From a virus, in the IMG/VR virus record IMGVR_UViG_3300025889_000133, positions 1 to 58,968 of that record: 58,968 nt of DNA; one strand, given 5' to 3'. Under the pieces are notes generated by a model. It had not been told where the DNA came from and did no database searches. It saw only the letters and a program-made list of their open reading frames with translations. Shown in pieces: positions 37,477 through 45,449 of this stretch (position 1 is its first letter; each line of letters begins with the position of its first letter). The translations under genes were made by a program, and so were the position numbers.

Positions 37477-39288
37477 CTGCGTGACCGGGACCTTGGGCTC
37501 TCCGATGGGCCCAGGCCCCGGGGGCACCGCGCCGACGCTGGGGGGCGCACCCGCTGCGACGTTGCCAGGCGCCGCGGCGGCGCCCAGGTCGAGCCCAGGG
37601 GGAGGGGCGGCTTCGCCCTGCGCTCCGGCTTCCAGTCCTGCGGCCATGCCCGCTCCGGCCGCCCCACCTTGGGCTGCGGCCATGGCGTCGGCCTGGGCCT
37701 TCAGCTTCTCCTCGAACTCCTTCTTCGTGAGCAGGACGTTCGCGGGGGCGCCCATCATCCGCAGGATCCAGTCGACCATGCTATCCGCGTCGAACCGCGG
37801 GGTACCCTGCAGCAGGGGGGTCAGGGCGATCATGCGCTCCATCACCACCTGGGGATTGACCTGCTGCCGGGGGTAGACGTCGATCTTGTACCGCGCTGGT
37901 GCCTTGGCGAAGAGCGCCTTCGACGCGTAGCCCAGGCGCATGTCCTGGAGGAACGCGTCCCGTGGGAGCCGAGGGCGGGGTGAGCTGCGGATCATCCGAT
38001 GGTGCTTCGCGGCCAGCTCGGCCACGGCGTTGTCGATGGGGCGACGCCGAGAGCTGATCCGGTCTCGGGCGTCGGCCTGCATGACCGCCAGCTCGGTCGC
38101 GGTGCGCGCCCCCGTGGACTGCCCCCGCTTGCTGTCCATGAGCGACGTCTCGAAGGAGCAGCTCTCCCGCATGAAGTTGATGAAGCCGGTGATGGCGGGG
38201 GCTTCGTCTGGCAGGGGCAAGGGCATGAAGGCGTTGGCCAGGTTCCAGTCCTTCGCCGCCCCCACCTGACCTCCCTCGACGTTGGCTGGGACGAACGCTC
38301 CTACCGGAGCGCGCGCTGCCTTCAGCAGGGTCTCGAGCTTCACTCGCGAGGAGTCGTAGAGCATCTTCGGAACCAGGCGGTAGGCGATCTCCTGCTGCAG
38401 GGTGGTCAGGTCGTTGATGCTGTCCTGCTTGTCGAGCAGCAGGTGCACGTCGCTGTGCCCGAACATGTCGCGCCCGGTCTCGTCGAACGCCAGCCTCGTG
38501 AGGGGCAGCTCATCGAACCCACCGCTGCGGAGCACCACGCCGCCTCCCAGCCCGCGCTGGTGGTAGTGGACCACGTCGCCCGTGTGGCAGTCCCAGAACT
38601 GCCAGATCCACACCCACCGGCGCGAGTTGAACAGGTCGCGGTTCTGGGACCAGGTGGTGGCATCGGTCAGCCAGTCGGGCCAGTAGATGTCCGAGCTGAA
38701 CGCCCGCATCTGGTCTTCGGTCATGCGGTAGTAGCCGCTGCGGACGCGCTCCCAGAACAGCCCCTCCGGGATCGGGGTGAGGTAGAGGAAGTAGGCGCTC
38801 TCGTCGAAGTAGGTCGCAGTGGGGTCGAAGTGGACCGACCCTGGGCGCGCCGTGGTCGTCACCGGCAGCCCAAGCTCCATGTCCAGCTCGGTGACGAACC
38901 ACGCCTGCTTGCAGATCTGCGAGTGTAGGATTGCGGTGTTGATGCGCTCGTCGAGGCGGCTGATGTCGAACGTCCAGTTGATCAGCGCGTCGAGCCCCGC
39001 CTGCTCGTCGCCATCGAGCGGGGAGAAGCGGCCGTTGAACGTGGCCGACACGGGGCCGGACAGGTTGGAGCGCGCGGAGTCGATGACGGCGTAGATCACG
39101 TTGACCGTGGTCAGCAGCCGCGCCCTACGCCTGCCCGCCTCCCCCGGGTTCCGCCGGAGGTAGTCCGCGCCGAAGTCGCCCATCCACGCAGCCTGCGCCC
39201 GGTTGATGTTGGGCAGGTCGACGTTGCGGTACCGCGCGACGTGGGCGTCGATGAGCCGGCTCAGGGCGGCCTTGCTGCTGCTGTTCAT
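37474..39288 (-). CDS. Portal protein (604 aa)
   Basis: The length, position next to the terminase and sequence style fit a phage portal. Features include VIYAVIDSARSNLSGPVSA near the N-terminus, DKQDSINDLTTLQQEIAYRL in the helical stem region (about residues 295-315), and a central SKRGQSTGARTATELAVMQA typical of portal crown helices. The C-terminal 90 residues are Ala/Pro/Gly-rich and disordered. It would form the dodecameric DNA gate at the capsid vertex. AGGAGCCACGGAC precedes the start. Family assigned from context plus pattern. Confidence 0.8.
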   Translation of the reverse strand: MNSSSKAALSRLIDAHVARYRNVDLPNINRAQAAWMGDFGADYLRRNPGEAGRRRARLLTTVNVIYAVIDSARSNLSGPVSATFNGRFSPLDGDEQAGLDALINWTFDISRLDERINTAILHSQICKQAWFVTELDMELGLPVTTTARPGSVHFDPTATYFDESAYFLYLTPIPEGLFWERVRSGYYRMTEDQMRAFSSDIYWPDWLTDATTWSQNRDLFNSRRWVWIWQFWDCHTGDVVHYHQRGLGGGVVLRSGGFDELPLTRLAFDETGRDMFGHSDVHLLLDKQDSINDLTTLQQEIAYRLVPKMLYDSSRVKLETLLKAARAPVGAFVPANVEGGQVGAAKDWNLANAFMPLPLPDEAPAITGFINFMRESCSFETSLMDSKRGQSTGARTATELAVMQADARDRISSRRRPIDNAVAELAAKHHRMIRSSPRPRLPRDAFLQDMRLGYASKALFAKAPARYKIDVYPRQQVNPQVVMERMIALTPLLQGTPRFDADSMVDWILRMMGAPANVLLTKKEFEEKLKAQADAMAAAQGGAAGAGMAAGLEAGAQGEAAPPPGLDLGAAAAPGNVAAGAPPSVGAVPPGPGPIGEPKVPVTQ

Positions 39289-39299
39289 GTCCGTGGCTC

Positions 39300-41474
39300 C
39301 TATGCGTCGCCAGTGATGCCCCAGGCTATCGCGTCAGGATCGTACAAGCTGCGCACGCCTTCCGGCGTGGCTCCTACACGATTCGCTTCCTGCTGGGCGA
39401 GGGCCTCCAGCATCTTCGCCGCAGTGATGCCTTGCGCCCCGCCGGCGAAGAGGGGGGCGAGCTCCTGGTCCATCTCAGCCGCAGCGCGACTGCGCAGGGC
39501 GCTGATGATGGCGGAGGCGCTGACGAGCTCCTGTCGCAGCGCCGCCTCCTCCTCCGTGTCCTTGCGGGGCAGGCGGAACACGGTGGTGACGAAGATGTCG
39601 GCGGCGATGACGTAGCATCTCGCTTGGTCGAAGTGGTGGCGCGCGCCGGTGTTGTCCGCGCGCTTCTGTCGCGGCTTCCAGTCGCCGTTGTACTGCGCCA
39701 GCTCGAGCAAGCCGCTGCGGCTCCGCAGCTTGTGCCTCCGGCTGCGGAGGCCTTCCGCGAGTCGGGCGGTGCCCTGTTCGATGCTCGACTGCGTCGCCTT
39801 CCACCCCGGCAGCCCGTCGGTGTCGTACCAGATCGGGTGTACGTTGCGGTCGCGCAGGACGGAGATGGTGCCGCCGGCCCGCTCCAAGGCGATGGCGCAG
39901 GGGAACTCTGCGGAGGGGGAGTAGAGCTTCTGCACCGCGACGATGATGTCCGCCATCTGCTCCGGCAGCACCTGGCCGCGCCACGCTGCCACCTCGTGAC
40001 CGTCCCGAGCGCGGAGCACCACCAGGGCGGAAGGGTCGCCGCTGCCCCGCTTTGAATAGCCGGCGGTGTCGGCGATGAGGACGTACATCTCGTCGACCGA
40101 CGGCTCGTCGAAGATCTCCGCTCCGTAAGGGCCCTCCCGAAGCGCTGGGCGCTGGTCGGCCTCGGCGAGCATGTCGGCGATAGCGTCGGCCGGCATGAGG
40201 GTGTTCCCCCCACCGAGCCACCCGTGGTAGGGGCTGGGGGGGTACTTGCTGTCGAACTTCGGGTAGCTGCCGCGGAAGGTCGACACCGTCTCCAGCCGGC
40301 GGAACATCAGGTGCCCGTCGCTGATCCTGCTGGCTTCCTCACTGAGTCCCGCGGACTGGGAGTAGCGGTAGATGATCTCTGCAAGCCGCTCCTCCTCCTC
40401 CGTCCGCTTGAAGTCGGGGGGGACGTCCGCCTGAAGAGGCTCCAGCCGCCACCAGGGGACGAAGATGGGGTGGAACCGCCCCTGGTTGTCGAGGGCAGCG
40501 AACCACTTCTGCTGGTGGTCGCTGCCGAAGGCCCCCCACGTGGACTCCAGGAATACCTGGGCGTTGCCACGCTGGTTGAATGCGGGGAAGACGTTGCCGG
40601 CCGCCCGGGTCTGATCGAGGATCTCCCCCCACTCACTCAGGATGATGCGGTCCACGGCGTGGCCGATACCTGCCGTCGGGCCCCCCAAGCTGATGACCTT
40701 GATGAAGCCCCCGTGGAGAAAGGTCATGCGGCGCTCGCTCCCCGACTTCTGCGACTGGTCGAGGGGCACGCGGAGGCACTTCGGCAGGTGGCGGTAGGCG
40801 AGGCGGATCCGTCGGAACAGCTCGGTGGCGACTGCGTCGCTGTTGGCGGCGATGACGCACTGCAGCCCGCGGAAGTACATCGCGTCGCGCAGGATGATGG
40901 CGAGCGACAGCACAGTCGACATCATCGCTTGGCGGCACTTGCCCACGATGTGCCACTGGTCCAGCCGGGAGGGCTCGAGCCCGAGCTCCTCCACCGCAGC
41001 GAGGCGCTCTTCCGCGGGCAGCGCGCGGATGGCGTTGAGCGCGTGGGTGCGCATCACCACCGCTTCCTGCCAGGGCGTGGGGTCGGCCAGCCCGAGGTTC
41101 TCCGGGGCTTGGTCCCCCAGCGGGTCGCGCTTCTGCAGCTTGTTGATGGTGCTCAGGCGGAAGAAGGCGGTGGGGTGGTTGAGCGCGTCCAGGATCAGGG
41201 TGTAGTCGAGGTGGGCCGTCTGCTCTTCGTGGTCCGGGTCGTCTCTGTCCGGATCGAAGATGTAGACTTCAGCGTCCGGAGCGTACAGGCACGACAGGGG
41301 GTGGCGGGGCGGCATCTCAGGGCTGTCGAGGCCTACCACCAGGGGGCGAGAGTGCAGTTTGCCGAAGATCGGGTCCGCGGGATCCAGCGCGCGCCGGACC
41401 AGGACGTCGAGTGGGTGGATGTGACTACGATCGGCGACGACGCCTTCCGCGGAGATGCCGAGCTCGGCTTCCAT
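39300..41474 (-). CDS. terL: Terminase large subunit (724 aa)
   Basis: The ATPase has a variant Walker A GKCRQAMMST (residues 179-188; other phage terminases have KxRQxGxST), Walker B DRIILSEWGE (275-284) and the coupling motif ESTWG (310-314). The RNase H-like nuclease follows with Asp469 in IADTAGYS, Glu531 in ALERAGG and Asp616 in HHFDQA as the likely metal ligands. It packages DNA through the portal encoded 11 bases downstream. At 724 residues it is longer than most TerL proteins, with an unusual N-terminal extension of about 130 residues. GGGAGACTCG precedes the start. Confidence 0.9.
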   Translation of the reverse strand: MEAELGISAEGVVADRSHIHPLDVLVRRALDPADPIFGKLHSRPLVVGLDSPEMPPRHPLSCLYAPDAEVYIFDPDRDDPDHEEQTAHLDYTLILDALNHPTAFFRLSTINKLQKRDPLGDQAPENLGLADPTPWQEAVVMRTHALNAIRALPAEERLAAVEELGLEPSRLDQWHIVGKCRQAMMSTVLSLAIILRDAMYFRGLQCVIAANSDAVATELFRRIRLAYRHLPKCLRVPLDQSQKSGSERRMTFLHGGFIKVISLGGPTAGIGHAVDRIILSEWGEILDQTRAAGNVFPAFNQRGNAQVFLESTWGAFGSDHQQKWFAALDNQGRFHPIFVPWWRLEPLQADVPPDFKRTEEEERLAEIIYRYSQSAGLSEEASRISDGHLMFRRLETVSTFRGSYPKFDSKYPPSPYHGWLGGGNTLMPADAIADMLAEADQRPALREGPYGAEIFDEPSVDEMYVLIADTAGYSKRGSGDPSALVVLRARDGHEVAAWRGQVLPEQMADIIVAVQKLYSPSAEFPCAIALERAGGTISVLRDRNVHPIWYDTDGLPGWKATQSSIEQGTARLAEGLRSRRHKLRSRSGLLELAQYNGDWKPRQKRADNTGARHHFDQARCYVIAADIFVTTVFRLPRKDTEEEAALRQELVSASAIISALRSRAAAEMDQELAPLFAGGAQGITAAKMLEALAQQEANRVGATPEGVRSLYDPDAIAWGITGDA

Positions 41475-41495
41475 CGAGTCTCCCGTGGGGTGGTC

Positions 41496-41512
41496 GTTGC
41501 GGGGTGAGCAAC
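41496..41512. promoter_or_regulatory. Operator candidate, GTTGC-N7-GCAAC palindrome (copy D)
   Basis: GTTGC-GGGGTGA-GCAAC has the same arms and spacing as copies A-C, but no -10 follows in the same register. It lies 22 bases before the terminase start codon, so it could block leftward initiation or the transcript start. Confidence 0.55.
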
Positions 41513-41549
41513 AGTGTAACCGAGATGTGATCTATTGCGAGCGCAACTC

Positions 41550-41578
41550 TTGCACCGGAAATCTACTCGGAGTAGCAT
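41550..41578 (+). promoter_or_regulatory. Promoter of the capsid gene
   Basis: TTGCAC (41550-41555), a 17-base spacer and TAGCAT (41573-41578) give a good sigma-70-like promoter 46 bases before the capsid start codon. Confidence 0.65.
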
Positions 41579-41624
41579 CTCTGTGTGAACAGCCATGCCG
41601 CACGCTGCGGCCAGGAGCCCTGAG

Positions 41625-42692
41625 ATGCCCGAGCTCGCAACCGCAGACGCCCTGAACCTGGTCCAGGCCGACCGTCGCAAGGGTGTGGTCAGCACCATGG
41701 TCAACGACCTGGTGTTCTTCCAGCACGTCTTCGAGAAGGGCGGCATCACCACCAAGTACGGAGGTGGCAGCTCGATCGAGTTCATCCAGCACGGCCAGGC
41801 TCCCGCCACCGGTATCGGCCTCTACGCCGGCACCGAGGCCGCGCCGATCGGTCGCACCCAGATCCTGCGGAAGGGGCAGACCGAGCTGCACCACATGATG
41901 GTCGTGATCGCCATCCCCAACCAGGACCTGATCACGAACAGCGGCCCCTCCCGCGTCGAGGAGATGTGGAAGGTCTACACCGAGGCGACGGTCACCGGTA
42001 CGCACCGGGACATCGAGACCTTCTGGCACACCGGCGTGTCCGAGGGCAACGTCTTCTCGACCGCGGCCCTGTCCGGACTGCTCAGCGGGAACGGGCAGTT
42101 CACCGGCGGCCTCCGCATCGGCGTCGAGAACGGGATGCTTGAGTACCGCACCCCGGCGCTCCAGTCCGCCGGCGCCGCCTCCTTCATGGGGATCACCCGG
42201 AGCACCACCTACAACTGGTACAACAACTTCGGCTTGGTCACCACGATCGACACCGACTTCCACGAGGTCTTCGGCAAGACCATCCGCGAGGCCTCCCGCT
42301 TCGCTGGCAAGGCCAACGCGCCGTACATCGCCTTCGCGGACCCCACCAGCTTCGGCAAGCTCCACGCGTGGCGCTACCAGCCGGTGCGGGTGACCAGCAT
42401 CGACCAGGCCACCGAGCGGGACAACTTCCACTCGGTGAAGATCGGCAGCTGCACCTTCTACGAGGCCCGCGACATCGACATCACCCTGTTCTCCGGGGAT
42501 GCGGCCAACGGGGTGGTCAACGGCTACAACCTGAGCGACATCGAGATCACCTTCGCGGAGATGCCCAAGCTCAGCAACTACGAGAAGGTGGTCATCAACC
42601 AGGACGTCCTGGCCTGCAGCTACATGATGCGGCTCCAGTTCCTGGTCAAGAACCTGCCGTCCCACTGGGCGCTGGCCGGCACCGCCCGCTGA
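41625..42692 (+). CDS. Major capsid protein (355 aa)
   Basis: The ATG at 41625 (MPELATADAL) follows CCAGGAGCCCTGAG; an in-frame ATG at 41595 has no ribosome site. The sequence is soluble and mixed alpha/beta, with HHMMVVIAIPNQDLITNSGP, SSIEFIQHGQAPATGIGLYA and a C-terminal NQDVLACSYMMRLQFLVKNL. Length, single-gene position with its own promoter and terminator, and place beside terminase/portal fit the HK97-fold capsid subunit. The fold is inferred, not seen directly. Confidence 0.75.
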   Translation: MPELATADALNLVQADRRKGVVSTMVNDLVFFQHVFEKGGITTKYGGGSSIEFIQHGQAPATGIGLYAGTEAAPIGRTQILRKGQTELHHMMVVIAIPNQDLITNSGPSRVEEMWKVYTEATVTGTHRDIETFWHTGVSEGNVFSTAALSGLLSGNGQFTGGLRIGVENGMLEYRTPALQSAGAASFMGITRSTTYNWYNNFGLVTTIDTDFHEVFGKTIREASRFAGKANAPYIAFADPTSFGKLHAWRYQPVRVTSIDQATERDNFHSVKIGSCTFYEARDIDITLFSGDAANGVVNGYNLSDIEITFAEMPKLSNYEKVVINQDVLACSYMMRLQFLVKNLPSHWALAGTAR

Positions 42693-42696
42693 TGAA

Positions 42697-42713
42697 GGGG
42701 GCCTTCGGCCCCC
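42697..42713 (+). terminator. Hairpin after the capsid gene, possible attenuator
   Basis: GGGGGCC-TTC-GGCCCCC forms a 7-bp GC stem just after the stop. No T-tract follows, so it may stabilise the capsid message or end only some transcripts. Confidence 0.5.
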
Positions 42714-42771
42714 CATCCCCCCGGACTCCGTTCACCCCCTTCTGGTCCTTCTCCCTCGCGGAGCTACTCCG

Positions 42772-43305
42772 ATGCCCTTCAACGCCATCCCCGTCCTCGA
42801 CGGCGCCATCACCGACACCTTCTCCCAGGCGGGGCAGGCCGCTCGCCTCGGCGAGCTCCGCTGGGTCCCGAAGGAGAAGCTCACCAAGGAGCTGTCCTCC
42901 TACGCATCTGGCTTCGAGGGGACCGGTGTCATTGTCCGCTTCGTCAAGGCCACCGCGGCCGCTGGCCTCACCATCGGCCAGCTGGCGCGGAGCACCATGT
43001 CGAGCGGCGCCGGCCTCTACAACGTCAAGTCCTGCGACGCCGCCGGTGTCGCCAGCCCCCGGGAGATCCAGGGGGTCGCCGTCGGCACCGTCGCCCAGAA
43101 CTACTACGGCTGGGTCATCTGCTGGGGTCCCTGTCGGCCGCTCAGCGCCGACGGTGGCATCGTCGCTCTGGAAGCGCTGTCGAGCCACACCAGCGGGCAG
43201 GTCGACACCAACCCGGCCGACGGGACCGAGGGGCGGATCGGCATGGCGCTCGAGGATGACGGTGCCACCGGCGAGGCCTTCTGGGCGTTCCTCGACGTCC
43301 TGTAG
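42772..43305 (+). CDS. Capsid decoration or head-stabilising protein candidate (177 aa)
   Basis: ATG 42772 follows GCGGAGCTACTCCG. Beta-rich, Gly/Ala-rich small protein (GLTIGQLARSTMSSGAGLYN, GVAVGTVAQNYYGWVICWGP) directly after the capsid gene and followed by a terminator, the usual place for an abundant accessory capsid protein. No family recognised. Confidence 0.75.
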   Translation: MPFNAIPVLDGAITDTFSQAGQAARLGELRWVPKEKLTKELSSYASGFEGTGVIVRFVKATAAAGLTIGQLARSTMSSGAGLYNVKSCDAAGVASPREIQGVAVGTVAQNYYGWVICWGPCRPLSADGGIVALEALSSHTSGQVDTNPADGTEGRIGMALEDDGATGEAFWAFLDVL

Positions 43306-43329
43306 TCCGCCTTCGGTGAGAGGGCAGGG

Positions 43330-43369
43330 AGCCTCCCGGTGTAGCAGCCGGGGGGCTTCTTCTATTTCT
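43330..43369 (+). terminator. Rho-independent terminator
   Basis: AGCCTCCCGG-N8-CCGGGGGGCT forms a 10-bp stem (one G-U), followed by TCTTCTATTTCT. It closes the capsid/decoration transcript and is the best terminator in the window. Confidence 0.8.
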
Positions 43370-43416
43370 GGTAGACCCGCTGCGCGCGGTGATAGGCTGG
43401 GCCATCGGAGGCAGAG

Positions 43417-44937
43417 ATGCTCATCAGCCCCTCGCTCGGATCCCTGCGGGAAACCGCGAACACGCTGAGGGCGCGGCGCTCTACCGGACCCGTGTCCAAT
43501 GAGAAGTTCCGCACCGCGGCCATGGCCGCGCTGGCGGAGATGATCACGGATCTGCCGCAGCACTTCATCTCGTCCGTCGTCCACCTCAACACCATCCCGG
43601 ACGTCAGCAGCAGCGCCAGCGACGTTGGCGCCCTGATCGAGCCGACGGACGACCTGTGGGTGATGCGGCTGACCACCTCGGCGGGGGCTGCACTGAGCAC
43701 GTCGACGCTGTCGTGGCGCCCGACCACGGACGGCACCTGGGAAGGGGTCATGTGGATCGAGGTCAAGCGCGCGAACGGCGCGTGGGCCCGGGTCCAGACG
43801 CGAGAGTGGTGGTTCGACGACGGCGAGTACTACGTGAGCCTATGGTCCCCCTGGCCCTGGCCGGGCGACGCGGGGGCGGGGTTCACCATCTACCAGGATC
43901 GCCTCTGGCTGCCCGGCCGTCTGGTCGAGGCCAGGGCCCCGCTGCGGCTCTACCGCCCTGGAGCCGCCTTCGAGGTGGTGCACCGCGCGAACGAGGAGGC
44001 GGCTCGGCGGAGCGGCGCAGGCGATCTGCACCAGGGCAGCGGTCTGCCCTCTGCGTTCTGGAAGAGCGGGAGCTTCGCGCTGGACCCGCCCACGCGGGCG
44101 CCTGTCATCACGCAGCTCAGCGCTGGCGGGGGCTACACCTGGCCGGGCCCGGTGCAGGAAGGGAAGTGGAAGTTCTACTTCACCTACGCCATGGGCTACA
44201 GGGACGTCTACTGGAACAACAGCGTCCGCGGCGTGCGGGATCCAGTGTGGGAGTCGCTGCCGTCCCCGGCCAGTGCCGTGTTCGACCAAGCGTCGTCCCA
44301 CGGGAGCATCGCCATCCGCTGCGTCAACATCGACTACGAGGTCAACTTCGACTTACCCGCCGCGAAGCGGTACGGGCACAGCGGCTTTCGGATCCGGGTC
44401 TACGCCCAGCGCGTCGCCATCAGTGAGGGGGCCACCCCGGCTGCGGTCGATGAGGCGTCGCAGACCCACCGCCCTCTGCTGCTGGCGGAGATCCAGCCGT
44501 ATCTGGCCAACGTCCGCGGGGTCGACGCGGAGTACATCTGGAACGGCAGCGTCATCCCGGACCCGTCCCGCCCCATGCCGCGCATCGCACAGTACGACGG
44601 GATCCAGCTCAACCTGCGCCCGGACCAGCGGTACGAGTTCGACATGGAGGCGGCGCTGCTGGCGCACGAGCTGGTGGATGACGCCGACGCCGTTCCGCTC
44701 CACGCTGACGCCATGCCGGCGCTGTTCCACCTCACGATGGCTTGGTACGCGCTGGCGGACGGCCTCGACTGGGACACGGAGCGGCTGCACCGGCTCCGCT
44801 ACGAGGAGCAGAAGCGCAAGTTCCGGGCGTTGCGAGAGGGTGACGTCGACTACATCGACTTGATGCGGTATGATGCACAGGGTGCAACCCTGGGAGCGAT
44901 GTCCCACGGGGTCATCGCACCGTTCACCGAGCAATGA
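43417..44937 (+). CDS. Virion protein (506 aa)
   Basis: ATG 43417 follows CGGAGGCAGAG; TAGGCT at 43393-43398 is a candidate -10. Trp/Tyr-rich beta domains (GTWEGVMWIEVKRANGAWAR, EWWFDDGEYYVSLWSPWPWP) are flanked by helical ends (HRLRYEEQKRKFRALREGDV). Size and place after the capsid genes suggest a head-to-tail connector or tail structural protein. Not recognised. Confidence 0.8.
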   Translation: MLISPSLGSLRETANTLRARRSTGPVSNEKFRTAAMAALAEMITDLPQHFISSVVHLNTIPDVSSSASDVGALIEPTDDLWVMRLTTSAGAALSTSTLSWRPTTDGTWEGVMWIEVKRANGAWARVQTREWWFDDGEYYVSLWSPWPWPGDAGAGFTIYQDRLWLPGRLVEARAPLRLYRPGAAFEVVHRANEEAARRSGAGDLHQGSGLPSAFWKSGSFALDPPTRAPVITQLSAGGGYTWPGPVQEGKWKFYFTYAMGYRDVYWNNSVRGVRDPVWESLPSPASAVFDQASSHGSIAIRCVNIDYEVNFDLPAAKRYGHSGFRIRVYAQRVAISEGATPAAVDEASQTHRPLLLAEIQPYLANVRGVDAEYIWNGSVIPDPSRPMPRIAQYDGIQLNLRPDQRYEFDMEAALLAHELVDDADAVPLHADAMPALFHLTMAWYALADGLDWDTERLHRLRYEEQKRKFRALREGDVDYIDLMRYDAQGATLGAMSHGVIAPFTEQ

Positions 44938-44948
44938 GGAAGCATCCG

Positions 44949-45446
44949 ATGCCCATCCACATCCCCCGTCCCAACCTGGGCGACGTCCTGGTCCGCGAGC
45001 GCGAGCTCACCCGCATGCCCAAGGCGCAGCCGCAGATCGAGGAGGCCACGGTCATCTCCCGCGTCTACCCCAAGGGGTCCGACCCCGACGGCTACATGTG
45101 GCAGGTGTCGCTCCACTCCTTGCTGGAGGGGGGCATCGTCCCGTTCGATGGGGGGTCGGTCAAGTCGCAGCCCCGCACGGCCGGTGACTGGCGCCCCGCC
45201 GACTGGATCTTCTACGACAACGGCCTCCCTGTGTTCGACACCAAGGGCAAGCTGATGAAGAAGAGCGGCAACATCCAGTTCGATGGCGTGCCGTGCTGGG
45301 GTCCCCCCTACTGGTGCGACGGCAAGCCCTACCGCGGCCCCGTGGACGACGAGACCGTGAAGGAGAAGCAGATCATCGTCGCGCGCTTCACCGAGCCGCC
45401 CCCGACGCCGGCGCCGTCGCGCACCCAGCTCTCCGTCGGGGCCTGA
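44949..45446 (+). CDS. Small virion-type protein (165 aa)
   Basis: The ATG at 44949 (MPIHIPRPNL) follows GAGGAAGCATCCG; an ATG at 44934 overlaps the upstream stop but lacks a site. Aromatic/Gly-rich beta segment (GVPCWGPPYWCDGKPYRGPV). It sits between two structural genes, suggesting a connector component. Not recognised. Confidence 0.8.
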   Translation: MPIHIPRPNLGDVLVRERELTRMPKAQPQIEEATVISRVYPKGSDPDGYMWQVSLHSLLEGGIVPFDGGSVKSQPRTAGDWRPADWIFYDNGLPVFDTKGKLMKKSGNIQFDGVPCWGPPYWCDGKPYRGPVDDETVKEKQIIVARFTEPPPTPAPSRTQLSVGA

Positions 45447-45449
45447 CGG

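Larger units (their letters stand above)
41475..41624. other. Divergent control region between terminase and capsid
   Basis: It contains palindrome copy D (41496-41512), the inverted repeat TTGCG-AG-CGCAA (41535-41546), a rightward promoter (41550-41578) and CTACT-CGG-AGTAG (41563-41575) overlapping its spacer and -10. TACACT on the minus strand near 41515 is a possible -10 for the terminase unit. Confidence 0.5.

Noticed and set aside
41595-41624. Earlier start for the capsid protein
   Set aside because: The in-frame ATG at 41595 has no ribosome site, while the ATG at 41625 has AGGAG at 7 bases.
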